61,487 nt of DNA, from NCBI GenBank assembly GCA_022826945.1, contig JAJDTY010000055.1, positions 1-61,487 of the forward strand. The letters are read 5' to 3'. Shown in pieces: positions 8,759 to 17,960 of this stretch; positions within the stretch are counted from its first letter, which is position 1; every line of letters begins with the position of its first letter. This DNA comes from Candidatus Binatia bacterium. GTDB taxonomy: Bacteria > Desulfobacterota > Binatia > Bin18. The notes under the pieces are model-generated. The model was not told the DNA's origin. It made no database searches and saw only the letters and a program-made list of their open reading frames with translations. Made by a program: the position numbers and the translations under genes.

Positions 8759-9514
8759 ATGAGCCAGTTTGAAGATTATGCCAATAAGTACGAGACAATG
8801 AAAATGCAGCGGCGCAACGGCATTCTCGAAGTCACCTTTCACGTCAACGATGGCCCATTGGTCTGGAATGAACCGGCCCACCGCGAAATCGGCCATGCCT
8901 GCGTTGATATCGGAGCCGATCCGGAGAATAAGGTCGTTATTCTGGCTGGAACGGGCGACAGCTATTGCGCGGATATCGATTTTGCCAGTTTTGGTGACGG
9001 CCTGGGTACGCCGCGCGGCTGGGACACTGTCTATTGGGAAGGCAAGCGTCTGCTAATGAATCTGCTCGATATTCCCGTGCCGATGATATCCGCAGTCAAC
9101 GGGCCGGCCCTCATCCATGCGGAAATCCCCGTGCTGTGCGACATCGTGCTGGCGTCCGAGACCGCGGCGTTTCAGGATGCGCCTCATTTTCCCAACGGGA
9201 TTGTACCGGGTGACGGCGTCCATCTGGTATGGCCGCTGCTTTTGGGAGCCAACCGGGGACGCTATTTTCTTCTGACCGGGCAAAAGCTGTCCGCCCAGGA
9301 GGCGCTCACCCTTGGGGTGGTGAACGAGGTGCTGCCACCGGACCAGTTGTCCGCTCGCGCCTGGGAGCTGGCCGAACAACTGGCCAAACAGCCCCCCCTG
9401 ACCCTGCGGTATGCGCGTATATCCATTACCCAGCAGATCAAAAAACTGATGCTTGACGGTCTGGGCTATGGGCTGGCCCTGGAGGGTCTGGCCGTTATGG
9501 ATAGGCAGAACTGA
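8759..9514 (+). CDS. crotonase-fold hydrolase resembling 6-oxocamphor hydrolase
   Basis: 251 residues. The crotonase core is present, but the best recalled match is Rhodococcus 6-oxocamphor hydrolase, a cofactor-free beta-diketone C-C hydrolase, rather than enoyl-CoA hydratase. Shared stretches are ENKVVIL.GTG, NLL.I.VP, PHFP.GIVPGDG.H.VWP and NRGRYFLLTGQ. The catalytic residues reported for that enzyme (His122, His145, Asp154) correspond to His120, His143 and Asp152 here. It would open a cyclic or non-enolisable 1,3-diketone by retro-Claisen cleavage. Strong AGGAGGGGG ribosome site. Stands alone. Confidence 0.78.
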   Translation: MSQFEDYANKYETMKMQRRNGILEVTFHVNDGPLVWNEPAHREIGHACVDIGADPENKVVILAGTGDSYCADIDFASFGDGLGTPRGWDTVYWEGKRLLMNLLDIPVPMISAVNGPALIHAEIPVLCDIVLASETAAFQDAPHFPNGIVPGDGVHLVWPLLLGANRGRYFLLTGQKLSAQEALTLGVVNEVLPPDQLSARAWELAEQLAKQPPLTLRYARISITQQIKKLMLDGLGYGLALEGLAVMDRQN

Positions 9515-9552
9515 GAAGCCGTCCGCTGGTTTTGGGACTTGCCCAGCGGCTT

Positions 9553-9843
9553 CTACTCTGAGGCGGCCGGCGGCGCAAGCGGCTTGTCCAATTCTCGTTT
9601 GTACCGGGCACACTCGGCGGCGTCGGCACTCCCGTGCTCGATCCGGCACTGCCAATACTGCTCTTCCAGTTCCGCCCGGTTGCCCAGTATCCAGGCAAGC
9701 TGTGGGTCGCGCCTCGACTCGGTAAAAGACATCGTATACTGAAGCGTTTGGCAGCCCGCGAGGAACATGCCAAAGATCGCCAGGACTCCCCCCATGAGTT
9801 GAATCCGCCTCCGCCAGCCCGCTCTATTCGAATGAAGTCGCAT
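9553..9843 (-). CDS. small lipoprotein of unknown function
   Basis: 96 residues from the ATG at 9843; the frame is open farther upstream but this start gives a clean lipoprotein signal: basic n-region GWRRR, hydrophobic run, lipobox LAGC with Cys31. The mature part is short and charged, with two further Cys (WQCRIEHG, AECARYKRE) spaced like a CHCH or disulfide pair, and a proline/alanine end. No family recognised. Converges on the crotonase gene; divergent from the Nit gene. Confidence 0.55.
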   Translation of the reverse strand: MRLHSNRAGWRRRIQLMGGVLAIFGMFLAGCQTLQYTMSFTESRRDPQLAWILGNRAELEEQYWQCRIEHGSADAAECARYKRELDKPLAPPAASE

Positions 9844-9979
9844 AGTAAAAGAGACCGTAGAATCGCTCTCGCATATCTGTATCGAAACAGATGGGAGTCG
9901 CAAAGTACCTGCCTCTTCTCTTGACCCCCTGTGAGGCGTTCGGTAGTCTTCGTCCTCAGGGACTGAGGGAGTCTGAATC

Positions 9980-10783
9980 ATGCGATCCTACCTCGCCGCG
10001 GCGGTGCAAATGACCGCGTCCTCTTCAAAAGAAGAGAATCTGGCCAAGGCCGAAACGTTTGTGCGTCTGGCTGCAGAACGGGGCGCCGCCCTGGTCGTGC
10101 TGCCGGAGGTCTTTTCCTGGCGCGGACGGCATAAAAAAGAGCCCGAACAGGTCGAGTCCATCCCCGGTCCGACCACACAGCGCCTGCAGGATTTGGCAAC
10201 CCGACTCGGAATTCACTTGCTGGCCGGTTCCTTCCTCGAAAAATCGGACGAAGTCCGCGCCTATAACACCAGCCTGCTGATCAACCCGCAGGGCGCCCTC
10301 CTGGCGCAGTACCGTAAGATTCACCTCTTTGACGTTGATATCCCCGGTCAGGTCAGCATCAGAGAGTCCGACAGCATGAAGCCGGGGGAAGAAGTCGTCG
10401 TGGCCTCCACGCCGCTCGGCACAGTCGGTCTTTCGGTCTGCTACGATCTTCGCTTCCCCGAACTCTACCGGGGGCTTTCCCGCAAGGGCGCGGAAATCAT
10501 CTCCGTTCCGTCGGCGTTTACCTTTCCGACCGGCGCGGCCCACTGGGAAGCCCTGCTGCGGGCGCGGGCCATTGAAAACCAAGTGTATATCATTGCCCCG
10601 AATCAGATCGGCAAAAACGTGTACGGCTTTGCCGACTATGGCAACTCTATGATTATTGACCCGTGGGGTAAAATTATTGCCCGGGCACCCGATCGCGAGT
10701 GTTTCATCACCGCCGAGATTGATCTCGATTATCTGGAAAAAGTGAGGAAGGAACTGCCGTGCCTCGCGCATCAGCGGCTCTAG
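9980..10783 (+). CDS. Nit-family carbon-nitrogen hydrolase
   Basis: 267 residues with the nitrilase-superfamily Glu-Lys-Cys triad: Glu43 (LPEVFSW), Lys113 (YRKIHLFD) and Cys154 (VCYDLRFPELYR). The YRKIHLFDVDIPG and CYDLRFPELYR stretches place it in the Nit1/Nit2-like branch, whose known members hydrolyse deaminated glutathione or omega-amides. The last 25 bases overlap the start of moeA, implying translational coupling. Housekeeping metabolite repair is the likely role. Confidence 0.9.
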   Translation: MRSYLAAAVQMTASSSKEENLAKAETFVRLAAERGAALVVLPEVFSWRGRHKKEPEQVESIPGPTTQRLQDLATRLGIHLLAGSFLEKSDEVRAYNTSLLINPQGALLAQYRKIHLFDVDIPGQVSIRESDSMKPGEEVVVASTPLGTVGLSVCYDLRFPELYRGLSRKGAEIISVPSAFTFPTGAAHWEALLRARAIENQVYIIAPNQIGKNVYGFADYGNSMIIDPWGKIIARAPDRECFITAEIDLDYLEKVRKELPCLAHQRL

Positions 10784-12048
10784 CTCCGGCCCCGGTCAAA
10801 GCCTTTTTTCGGGTGGTGACGTCCGAGGAAGCCCGCCGTCAGCTTGCCGCCTTTGCCCCCAAGACCAAAAGCGAACAGATTCCGGTACTCGACGCCTGCG
10901 GGCGGACGCTGGCCAAGCCCTTAACCTCGCCGGTCGATCTGCCCCATTTCAACCGGACGAATATGGACGGCTACGCGGTCCGCGCCCAGGATACCTTTGG
11001 GGCGTCGGCCAGTCTGCCGGCCTACCTCAAACTCGTTGGGGCAATCGAGATGGGCTCGGAAGCGAAACGCCGGCTCAAGAAGGGTGAGACCATGCGGATT
11101 GCGACCGGCGGCATGCTCCCGCCAGGCGCGAACTCCATGGTCATGGTGGAATACACCGAGGAGTTGGGCGACGGGACGGTCGAGATCTTACGTAGCGTAT
11201 CGCCGTGGGAAAATATTCTCCGGGTTGGCGAGGATATCAAAAAAAAGAAGCCGATTTTTCCCGCCGGTCGTCGCCTGCGCGCCCACGATATCGGCGCACT
11301 CACCGGCGTGGGGATTACCAAGGTGCCGGTCTATAAGCGCCCGACCGTGGCGCTGATTTCCACGGGCGATGAAATCATTCCGCCCTCACGCTCTCCCCGC
11401 CCCGGCCAGGTCCGGAACGTGAACCAGTATTCTCTCCACGCCATGATTACCGAATGTGGCGGGACCGTGACGGACCTGGGAGTCATCAAAGATGATTCGC
11501 AGGCGTTTACTCAGGCGCTCTCCACCGCGCTGAAAGCCGCCGACGTCGTGATGGTGTCCGGCGGCAGCTCGGTGGGCATCAAGGACATGGCGCTGGACGT
11601 TATCTGTTCATTCCCGCGCTCGGAACTTTTCTTTCACGGTATCTCCATTGCTCCGGGCAAGCCGACGATTTTTGCTCGCGCCGCCGGCAAGCCGGTCATG
11701 GGGTTGCCCGGTCACCCGGTGTCGGCGCTGGTCGTTTTTGCCCTCTTCGGTGCGCCGCTGGTGCGGATGATCGGTGGCGAGTCCGCGGATACGGCCTTTG
11801 TGCCGCTGCGCACGACCCGCGCCCGGCTGACCCAAAACGTTGCCTCCGCCCCCGGACGGGAGGATTATGTCCGGGTCACGCTGCAAAACGCCTCCTCAAA
11901 TGGCGAGCGAGGCTCGCAGCTCGCTCAGCCGCTGCCAGGAAAATCCGGTGCGATCTTCAGCCTGGTGCAGGCCGACGGCATGGTCTGCATTCCCCATAAC
12001 GAAGAAGGACGAGAGGCCGGCGAAGAAGTTGAAGTGATTCTGTTCTAG
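10759..12048 (+). CDS. moeA: molybdopterin molybdenumtransferase MoeA
   Basis: 429 residues from a GTG at 10759 with GAGGAAGGA 7 bases upstream, inside the end of the Nit gene. MoeA domains are in order: N-terminal NMDGYAVRAQDTFGA, TGGMLPPGAN, the MoCF-binding core with ISTGDEI and VMVSGGSSVG, GLPGHPVSA, and a C-terminal barrel. It inserts molybdate into adenylated molybdopterin. A second, fused MoeA follows after 9 bases, so the cell may discriminate between metals (Mo and W) or uses. Confidence 0.94.
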   Translation: MPRASAALAPAPVKAFFRVVTSEEARRQLAAFAPKTKSEQIPVLDACGRTLAKPLTSPVDLPHFNRTNMDGYAVRAQDTFGASASLPAYLKLVGAIEMGSEAKRRLKKGETMRIATGGMLPPGANSMVMVEYTEELGDGTVEILRSVSPWENILRVGEDIKKKKPIFPAGRRLRAHDIGALTGVGITKVPVYKRPTVALISTGDEIIPPSRSPRPGQVRNVNQYSLHAMITECGGTVTDLGVIKDDSQAFTQALSTALKAADVVMVSGGSSVGIKDMALDVICSFPRSELFFHGISIAPGKPTIFARAAGKPVMGLPGHPVSALVVFALFGAPLVRMIGGESADTAFVPLRTTRARLTQNVASAPGREDYVRVTLQNASSNGERGSQLAQPLPGKSGAIFSLVQADGMVCIPHNEEGREAGEEVEVILF

Positions 12049-12057
12049 TGGTTCACC

Positions 12058-14043
12058 ATGCACGACCATCACCCGCCTGGGCAGCCTGCCGCCAAAACCG
12101 ACCGTAAGCGCTATCTCAAAAAGAAATCGCTGGAAGACGCTCTCGATATTTTTCTTGGTGCCGTCCCTCCTAGTTCAAAAACCGAACGGGTCCCGGTTGA
12201 AAAGGCACTCCACCGCACCACCGCCGAGCCTATTTTCGCGATGCTGTCCGCCCCGCATTACCATGGCGCAGCCATGGACGGTATTGCTGTGCGAGCCGAG
12301 GATACGTTCGGCGCCAGTGAATTTGTTCCACTGACCCTCAAGCGGGTCGCAAAAGACGGTCGGCCACGTCGGAAAAAGAACGGCACTGCCACCCTGCCGC
12401 CGTTCCAATATGTCGATACCGGTAATCCTATTCCGACCTGGGCTAATGCGGTCGTTATGATCGAGCGGGTGTTTAAGAAAAGTGAAGCCGAGATTGAGAT
12501 TCGCGATTCCGCCACCCCGTGGCAGCACGTCCGCCTGGTTGGCGAGGATATTGTGGCCACCGAACCGCTGCTGCCGCGTGGCCATAAGCTTCGTCCGTAC
12601 GACCTTGGTGCGCTGCTGGCCGCCGGCCACACCACTATTCTGGTCGTGGCTCCTCCGACGGTTGGCATTATTCCAACCGGTTCCGAACTGATCGAACCCG
12701 GCGACCCGGCCGAGCCGGGCCGGATTATCGAGTTCAATTCCCGGGTCGCCGGGGCTTTTGTGGAAGAGTGGGGCGGTGTGCCCAAGCGTTTGCCCCGAGT
12801 CGTGGACGATCTCAAAACCATTACTCGCGCGCTGGCAAAAGCGGTCAAGCGGTACGATACCGTTATTATTATTGCTGGCTCCTCTGCGGGTGAGCACGAT
12901 TTTACGTTGCGGGCCCTGGAATCGCTGGGCGAAGTCCTGGTCCACGGCATTGACGTTATGCCGGGTAAGCCAGCAATTCTGTCAGTTATTGACGGCACGC
13001 CGGTCATTGGTCTGCCTGGTTATCCGGTTTCCGCAGTCGTGATCTGTCAGCAAGTCCTGCGCAAGCTGATCGCCCATTATCTCGGCCGGCCGGCAGAAGA
13101 GCCCGCTAAGGTCCGAGCGGTCCTGCCGCGCAAGGTTCCGTCGCGGCTCGGCCTGGAAGAGTTTGTCCGGGTCAACCTCGGTCAGGTTGGCGACACGGTC
13201 GTGGCCAATCCCATCGGACGCGGCGCCGGGGTCATCACCACTATGGTTAAGGCCGATGGGGTGTTGCGTATTCCGTCCCTGGACGAAGGGTTGAACGCGG
13301 GCACGGAGGTGCAGGTCGAACTCCTGCGTCCGGCAGAGGAAATTGCCAATACGATTCTGTTTACCGGCAGCAACGACCTGACCATCGGCGTGCTTGACGA
13401 TCAACTCCGCGCTCAGCATCCGGGTCTCAAAATATCCGCTAGCAATATCGGCTCACTCGGCGGTCTGGTCGCCCTGAGACGGGGCGAGGCTCATATGGTC
13501 GGCACCCACCTGCTTGATCCCGCCAGCGGTGTCTATAATCTGCCTGACCTCAAAAAACAGCGGCTGCTCACCAAGTCGGTTGTGATGAATCTGGTCATTC
13601 GGGAACAGGGTCTGATCGTTCCCAAAGGCAATCCCAAAAAGATCAAGAATCTCAGAGACCTGACGCGTAAGGACGTCACCTTTATCAATCGCCAGCCTGG
13701 GGCGGGCACGCGCGTCCTGTTGGACTATAAGCTCAGTAAACTTCGCATCAAACCAGAGCGCATCAAGGGCTACGAACGCGAAGAAACCACTCATATGGCG
13801 GTTGCGGTGGCCATTGCCAGCGGTCTGGTGGATACCGGTCTCGGCGTCAAATCAGCGGCCAAGGCCCTGGAACTCGACTTTGTTCCCATTGAGCGTGAGG
13901 AATACGACCTCGTCTTTCAGAAAGACTTTTTCAACGGCGAGCAGGGTCAGCGGCTCGCTGCCGTCATCCGCTCCGACGCTTTCAAACGTGCAGTCGAACA
14001 ACTGGACGGCTACGATACAACCCAGACGGGCCAGGTCAAATAA
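12058..14043 (+). CDS. MoeA fused to a periplasmic-binding-protein-like domain
   Basis: 661 residues. Residues about 1-425 are a second MoeA (AMDGIAVRAEDTFGA, GSSAGEHDF, GLPGYPVSA). Residues about 430-650 are a PBP-like domain (starts LFTGSNDLTIGVLDDQL, contains NRQPGAGTRVLLDYKL and VAVAIASGLVDTGLG) of the type fused to MoeA in many anaerobes and some archaea. No signal peptide, so the ligand sensed would be cytoplasmic, possibly molybdate or tungstate. MoeA key residues look less conserved than in the upstream copy. Co-transcribed with moeA. Confidence 0.9.
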   Translation: MHDHHPPGQPAAKTDRKRYLKKKSLEDALDIFLGAVPPSSKTERVPVEKALHRTTAEPIFAMLSAPHYHGAAMDGIAVRAEDTFGASEFVPLTLKRVAKDGRPRRKKNGTATLPPFQYVDTGNPIPTWANAVVMIERVFKKSEAEIEIRDSATPWQHVRLVGEDIVATEPLLPRGHKLRPYDLGALLAAGHTTILVVAPPTVGIIPTGSELIEPGDPAEPGRIIEFNSRVAGAFVEEWGGVPKRLPRVVDDLKTITRALAKAVKRYDTVIIIAGSSAGEHDFTLRALESLGEVLVHGIDVMPGKPAILSVIDGTPVIGLPGYPVSAVVICQQVLRKLIAHYLGRPAEEPAKVRAVLPRKVPSRLGLEEFVRVNLGQVGDTVVANPIGRGAGVITTMVKADGVLRIPSLDEGLNAGTEVQVELLRPAEEIANTILFTGSNDLTIGVLDDQLRAQHPGLKISASNIGSLGGLVALRRGEAHMVGTHLLDPASGVYNLPDLKKQRLLTKSVVMNLVIREQGLIVPKGNPKKIKNLRDLTRKDVTFINRQPGAGTRVLLDYKLSKLRIKPERIKGYEREETTHMAVAVAIASGLVDTGLGVKSAAKALELDFVPIEREEYDLVFQKDFFNGEQGQRLAAVIRSDAFKRAVEQLDGYDTTQTGQVK

Positions 14044-14079
14044 GAGGCAACCGCTCGCTGAGCGTTCAGGCCGCCCGGT

Positions 14080-15081
14080 TTAACCCTGGTCCACCAGCGT
14101 TCGGGCCGCGTGGGCCGCACCGACTTGGGCGGCCTTGGGATTCAGAATGACGCGGACCGGCATATCCTGCAGGAGCTGACTGAAGCGCCCTTTATCCGTA
14201 AAGGACCGCATGAACCCACCGTCCGTCATCTTGGGCAGTAGCTTTGTTACGATTCCGCCGCCGATATACACCCCGCCAACACTCATCACCGTTAAGGCCA
14301 GATTGCCGGCCTGGGCTCCGTATAAACTGATAAACAGGTCCACCGCTTCCTCACAGGTCCGGCAACTACCGGTAACACCAGCTTCGCCAATGACTGCGGC
14401 CGCGTCCTCGGTTTGCAGGCGTACCTGCAAGACTTCTGTCACAGGGCGCTGCAATGCCTGGCGCAAAAAATTGAAGATGCTCACCAGGCCAGGGCCGGAC
14501 AGCACACGCTCATAGGACACTCGCCCGTTGTGCTGCTTTGTGAGGAAGTGTAGCAGTGCCACTTCTTTGTCGTTCCGAGGCGGGAAATCAACATGGCCAC
14601 CTTCCGTGGCCACGGGTCTATAACCTTGTCCATCCCAAAACAGAAACGCCTGTCCCAGGCCGGTGCCGGCCGCAATCACCGCACAGTTACCGCGCCAGGG
14701 TTTGCCCGCATTGAGCGTCAGAGTTTCTTCAGCAGGCAGGAATAACGCTCCATAGGCGGTTGCCTCAAGGTCGTTCATAAGCCGGACTTGGCCACCACCG
14801 ATGGCCTGGCGTACATTGGAAGTGTCAACTTTCCAGGGTAGATTTGTCGCCTCAACCCGGCCGTCAAGAACCGGCCCGGCAATACCAAATGCGCCGGCTG
14901 CTATTACCACGTCCGCTTCCTTGGAATGAAAGTCGGCAATGACATCCTCCAGCCCGGCGTACTGCGTACTTGGAAAAGACGACTCCCGAACGAGGGAGAG
15001 CCCACCTCCTCCCTCAAGCGCATACAGGGCCAGGTTGGTCTTGGTTCCGCCAATATCACCGGCCAGGACATGGGTTGTCAT
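14080..15081 (-). CDS. glk: glucokinase
   Basis: 333 residues of the Glk (ROK-unrelated) type: phosphate loop GDIGGTKTNLAL near the N-terminus, LMNDLEATAYG with the catalytic Asp, AAGTGLGQAF, and ATEGGHVDFPPR. It phosphorylates glucose with ATP. It follows gnd with 56 bases between them, on the same strand, giving a small sugar-phosphate operon; zwf is not in the window. Converges on moeA-PBP. Confidence 0.93.
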   Translation of the reverse strand: MTTHVLAGDIGGTKTNLALYALEGGGGLSLVRESSFPSTQYAGLEDVIADFHSKEADVVIAAGAFGIAGPVLDGRVEATNLPWKVDTSNVRQAIGGGQVRLMNDLEATAYGALFLPAEETLTLNAGKPWRGNCAVIAAGTGLGQAFLFWDGQGYRPVATEGGHVDFPPRNDKEVALLHFLTKQHNGRVSYERVLSGPGLVSIFNFLRQALQRPVTEVLQVRLQTEDAAAVIGEAGVTGSCRTCEEAVDLFISLYGAQAGNLALTVMSVGGVYIGGGIVTKLLPKMTDGGFMRSFTDKGRFSQLLQDMPVRVILNPKAAQVGAAHAARTLVDQG

Positions 15082-15137
15082 GACCGCTTTCTCTCATGCC
15101 GCATTGTTTCCCGCAAGGATAGCCCGGTCGTGAGGCA

Positions 15138-16112
15138 TCAGGTCTGGGGCGGTTCAACGTGCCCGCCGAACTTGAAGCGCATGGCCGATAAGATTTTCTC
15201 GGCAAAGGTATGAGCCCGGCGGGAACGAAAGCGCGCATAGAGTGCTGCTGAGAGGACATCGGCGGGCACCGCCTCCTCAACGGCCGTCGCAATTGTCCAG
15301 CGGCCTTCGCCCGAATCCCGAACCTCGCCGGAGAACTCGGACAGCTCCGGACTCTCCGCCAGCGCCATAGCCGTTAAATCCAGCAGCCAGGAGCCAACCA
15401 CGCTGCCGCGGCGCCACACCTCGGCAATATCCGGCAGATTTAACTCATAGTGATAGTCCAGCCCGCTGCCACGGGCGCTTCGCAGGATATCAAAGCCTTC
15501 GGCATAGGCCTGCATCAGCCCGTACTCGATGCCGTTATGGATCATTTTGACAAAATGTCCGGCTCCGGCCGGGCCACAGTGCAAATAGCCCTCCTCAGCC
15601 GTGCTGTTCATCTGATCACGACCCGGCGTTTCTGGAATGTCCCCCTTGCCGGGGGCCAGGGTGCGGAAAATCGGGTCGAGTCGCCGGACCGGTTCTTGTT
15701 CCCCGCCGACCGTCAGACAATAGCCGCGCTCGACTCCCCACACCCCACCGCTCGTCCCAACGTCCACGTAATGGAGCTCTTTCGGTTTGAGGGCTTTGGC
15801 CCGTCGAATGTCGTCCTTAAAATGCGAGTTTCCGCCATCAAGAATGATGTCGTCCGCGTCCATTCTCTCTGCCAGGGCGGTCACTGTTTCATCCGTTGCC
15901 GCGCCCGCCGGCAGCATGACCCATACGGCGCGGGGCGGCGTGAGTTTTTGGATCAGATCACCGAGGGAAGCGGCACCAATCGCCCCGTCCCGCTCACACT
16001 GTTTGACCGTCTGGGCATTTAGATCAAACACCACACATGCATGTCCGCCGTGCATGAGGCGGCGGACCATATTGCCACCCATCCGGCCTAAACCAATCAT
16101 GCCGAGTTGCAT
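15138..16112 (-). CDS. gnd: 6-phosphogluconate dehydrogenase, short (GntZ/YqeC-like) type
   Basis: 324 residues from the ATG at 16112, preceded by GGAGAGGAG. The Rossmann motif GLGRMG is at 7-12, then GTSGGVWG and the catalytic [19 protein letters not shown] block. The length fits the short decarboxylating type rather than the 470-residue Gnd, and this type is often NAD-dependent. It converts 6-phosphogluconate to ribulose-5-phosphate and CO2. Pairs with glk. Confidence 0.93.
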   Translation of the reverse strand: MQLGMIGLGRMGGNMVRRLMHGGHACVVFDLNAQTVKQCERDGAIGAASLGDLIQKLTPPRAVWVMLPAGAATDETVTALAERMDADDIILDGGNSHFKDDIRRAKALKPKELHYVDVGTSGGVWGVERGYCLTVGGEQEPVRRLDPIFRTLAPGKGDIPETPGRDQMNSTAEEGYLHCGPAGAGHFVKMIHNGIEYGLMQAYAEGFDILRSARGSGLDYHYELNLPDIAEVWRRGSVVGSWLLDLTAMALAESPELSEFSGEVRDSGEGRWTIATAVEEAVPADVLSAALYARFRSRRAHTFAEKILSAMRFKFGGHVEPPQT

Positions 16113-16155
16113 CGTGCTGACTCCTCTCCGTTTCAGAGCATGAAGAGGGGAGACC

Positions 16156-16178
16156 CACCCCGTCCGTAGGCCGGGGTG
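16156..16178 (-). terminator. hairpin between AMACR gene and gnd
   Basis: A 7-bp perfect inverted repeat (CACCCCG, 16156-16162, with CGGGGTG, 16172-16178) lies in the 131-base gap downstream of the AMACR stop and upstream of gnd. A second small one (CTGGGC/GCCCAG, 16201-16220) is nearer the stop. Neither has a T-run. They may separate the two transcription units. Confidence 0.3.
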
Positions 16179-16243
16179 ATACCGAAGGGACATTTCCCTG
16201 CTGGGCATGAGGCAGCCCAGCAAGGTTCGTATAGCTGCTGCGA

Positions 16244-17404
16244 TTATTTCGCCGTGGTCCGAACGCCGATCGTGCCGCTTCCTCGCAACTGCTCAAGCTC
16301 TCCAGCATCAAAGCCCCAATCGCGCAGGGCCTCTTCCGTATGCTCACCCGGGCTGGCGGGAGGACGTTGGATGGCGCTCGGGGTGCGGCTGAAGCGCGGG
16401 GCCGGAGCCGGCTGAGGGACACCCTCGACCTCGACAAACGTAGCGCGTTCCTTGTTGTGCGGATGGTTGGGTGCGTCAGCCATATTCAGGACAGGCGCGT
16501 AGCAGATGTCGCTGCCCTCCAGGAGTTCGTTCCACTCCGCCAGTGTCTTGGTCTTGAAAATCGCGGCCAGTTTCTCGGTCAGTGCCGGCCACTCGGCCCG
16601 GTTATTCTGGTGAGGCAACTCTTCCCGCTCCAGCCCGGTCAAACGCAGCAGTTCCGCATAGAACTTCGCTTCAATCGAACCGACGGAGAGATACTGGCCG
16701 TCACTGGTTTCATACACATTGTAGTAATGCGCGCCCGTGTCCAGAATATTTTCTCCACGGTTGTCCGTCCACTTGCCGGCCGCGCGCAGACCGTAGATAC
16801 CGGCCATCAGTGAAGCCGCGCCATCGATCATGGCCACGTCAATGACCTGGCCCTTGCCCGACTTCTGGGTTTCGAGCAGGGCGCTGACCACGCCCAGTGC
16901 CAGGAACACTCCACCGCCGCCAAAGTCGCCAACCAGATTCAGGGGCGGAACCGGCGCTTCGCCCTTCCGCCCAATCGAATGGAGTGCCCCAATCAGAGCA
17001 ATATAGTTAATGTCATGCCCAACCGCGTTGGCCAGCGGCCCCTCCTGGCCCCAGCCGGTCATACGTCCAAAGACCAAGCGGGGATTACGGGCCAGACACA
17101 CCTCGGGGCTGAGCCCCAGCCGTTCCATCACACCGGGACGGAAGCCCTCGATGAGTGCATCGGCCTGTTCAATCAGCTTGAGCGCCGCCTCCGTCCCTTC
17201 CTGCTTTTTGAGGTCAATCGCAACCGAGCGGCGACCACGCCCGAGCAGGTTGAACTTGGCGTCGGTCGGCACGCCGAGGTCAGCATCTTCGGCTCGGTCT
17301 ATACGCAGCACATCCGCTCCCATGTCCGAGAGCAGCATCGCGCACATTGGAGCAGGCCCGATACCCGCAAATTCAACAACTTTATACCCAGATAATACGC
17401 CCAT
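16244..17404 (-). CDS. alpha-methylacyl-CoA racemase (CoA-transferase family III)
   Basis: 386 residues from the ATG at 17404 (SD GGAAGGGG). It is a family III CoA-transferase-fold protein of the racemase branch: [23 protein letters not shown] with His130, and LVGDFGGGG with Asp160 match the catalytic His/Asp pair of AMACR/Mcr. It would epimerise 2-methylacyl-CoA esters so that branched chains can enter beta-oxidation. That matches the acyl-CoA dehydrogenases and FadB elsewhere in the window. Confidence 0.9.
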   Translation of the reverse strand: MGVLSGYKVVEFAGIGPAPMCAMLLSDMGADVLRIDRAEDADLGVPTDAKFNLLGRGRRSVAIDLKKQEGTEAALKLIEQADALIEGFRPGVMERLGLSPEVCLARNPRLVFGRMTGWGQEGPLANAVGHDINYIALIGALHSIGRKGEAPVPPLNLVGDFGGGGVFLALGVVSALLETQKSGKGQVIDVAMIDGAASLMAGIYGLRAAGKWTDNRGENILDTGAHYYNVYETSDGQYLSVGSIEAKFYAELLRLTGLEREELPHQNNRAEWPALTEKLAAIFKTKTLAEWNELLEGSDICYAPVLNMADAPNHPHNKERATFVEVEGVPQPAPAPRFSRTPSAIQRPPASPGEHTEEALRDWGFDAGELEQLRGSGTIGVRTTAK

Positions 17405-17571
17405 ACTTTCCCCTTCCCAGATTCGTTCCGTGACCGCCTGAGCAGCCACGCAGGCGACCTACCCATATCACAACTGGCCTTCCCTGAGCAAAGGAGACCA
17501 AGGAGAGGTTGCTGTTCTTGACAAATGGTCGTTTGCATCCTCAAACTGTCGGCATTCCAAAGGAGGACATA

Positions 17572-17940
17572 ATGACACAGGAAGAACGCAGTCTCGCGGT
17601 CGCCCAGGCGTATGAGGATATGTACAACAACGACATCGAACGCTTTGTCTTTGAAGTCTACACCCCTGACTGCGAAGTGAATGGGGGTTTTATTCGCGGG
17701 CACGAACAGCTCATCCAAATTGAACGGCAGGTCCTCCAGGCCGCACCACAACGAAAGATGCGCGTTGACCGCAAGCACGCAACCGGAGACGTTGTCGTGG
17801 TTGAGGCTGTGCTACTCGACCCGGACCGGGGCGAGAATTGGCAACTGCCCTTCTGCGCCGTGCTCACCTGCCGCGACGGGAAAATCGCCACAGATTGGAC
17901 CTATACGGAATTCTCGAAGTGGCCGGGACTCCAAATCTAG
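17572..17940 (+). CDS. NTF2-like / SnoaL-like protein
   Basis: 122 residues from the ATG at 17572, with AAGGAGG 8 bases upstream. The pattern AQAYEDMYNNDIERFVFEVYTPDCEV and the later DWTYTEFSKWPG are typical of the NTF2-like cone fold (small-molecule isomerases, cyclases, or binding proteins). No specific function can be assigned. It is followed 20 bases later by a GST gene, probably in one operon. Confidence 0.8.
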   Translation: MTQEERSLAVAQAYEDMYNNDIERFVFEVYTPDCEVNGGFIRGHEQLIQIERQVLQAAPQRKMRVDRKHATGDVVVVEAVLLDPDRGENWQLPFCAVLTCRDGKIATDWTYTEFSKWPGLQI

Positions 17941-17960
17941 CCGTGGTGAAGGATGGGTGA

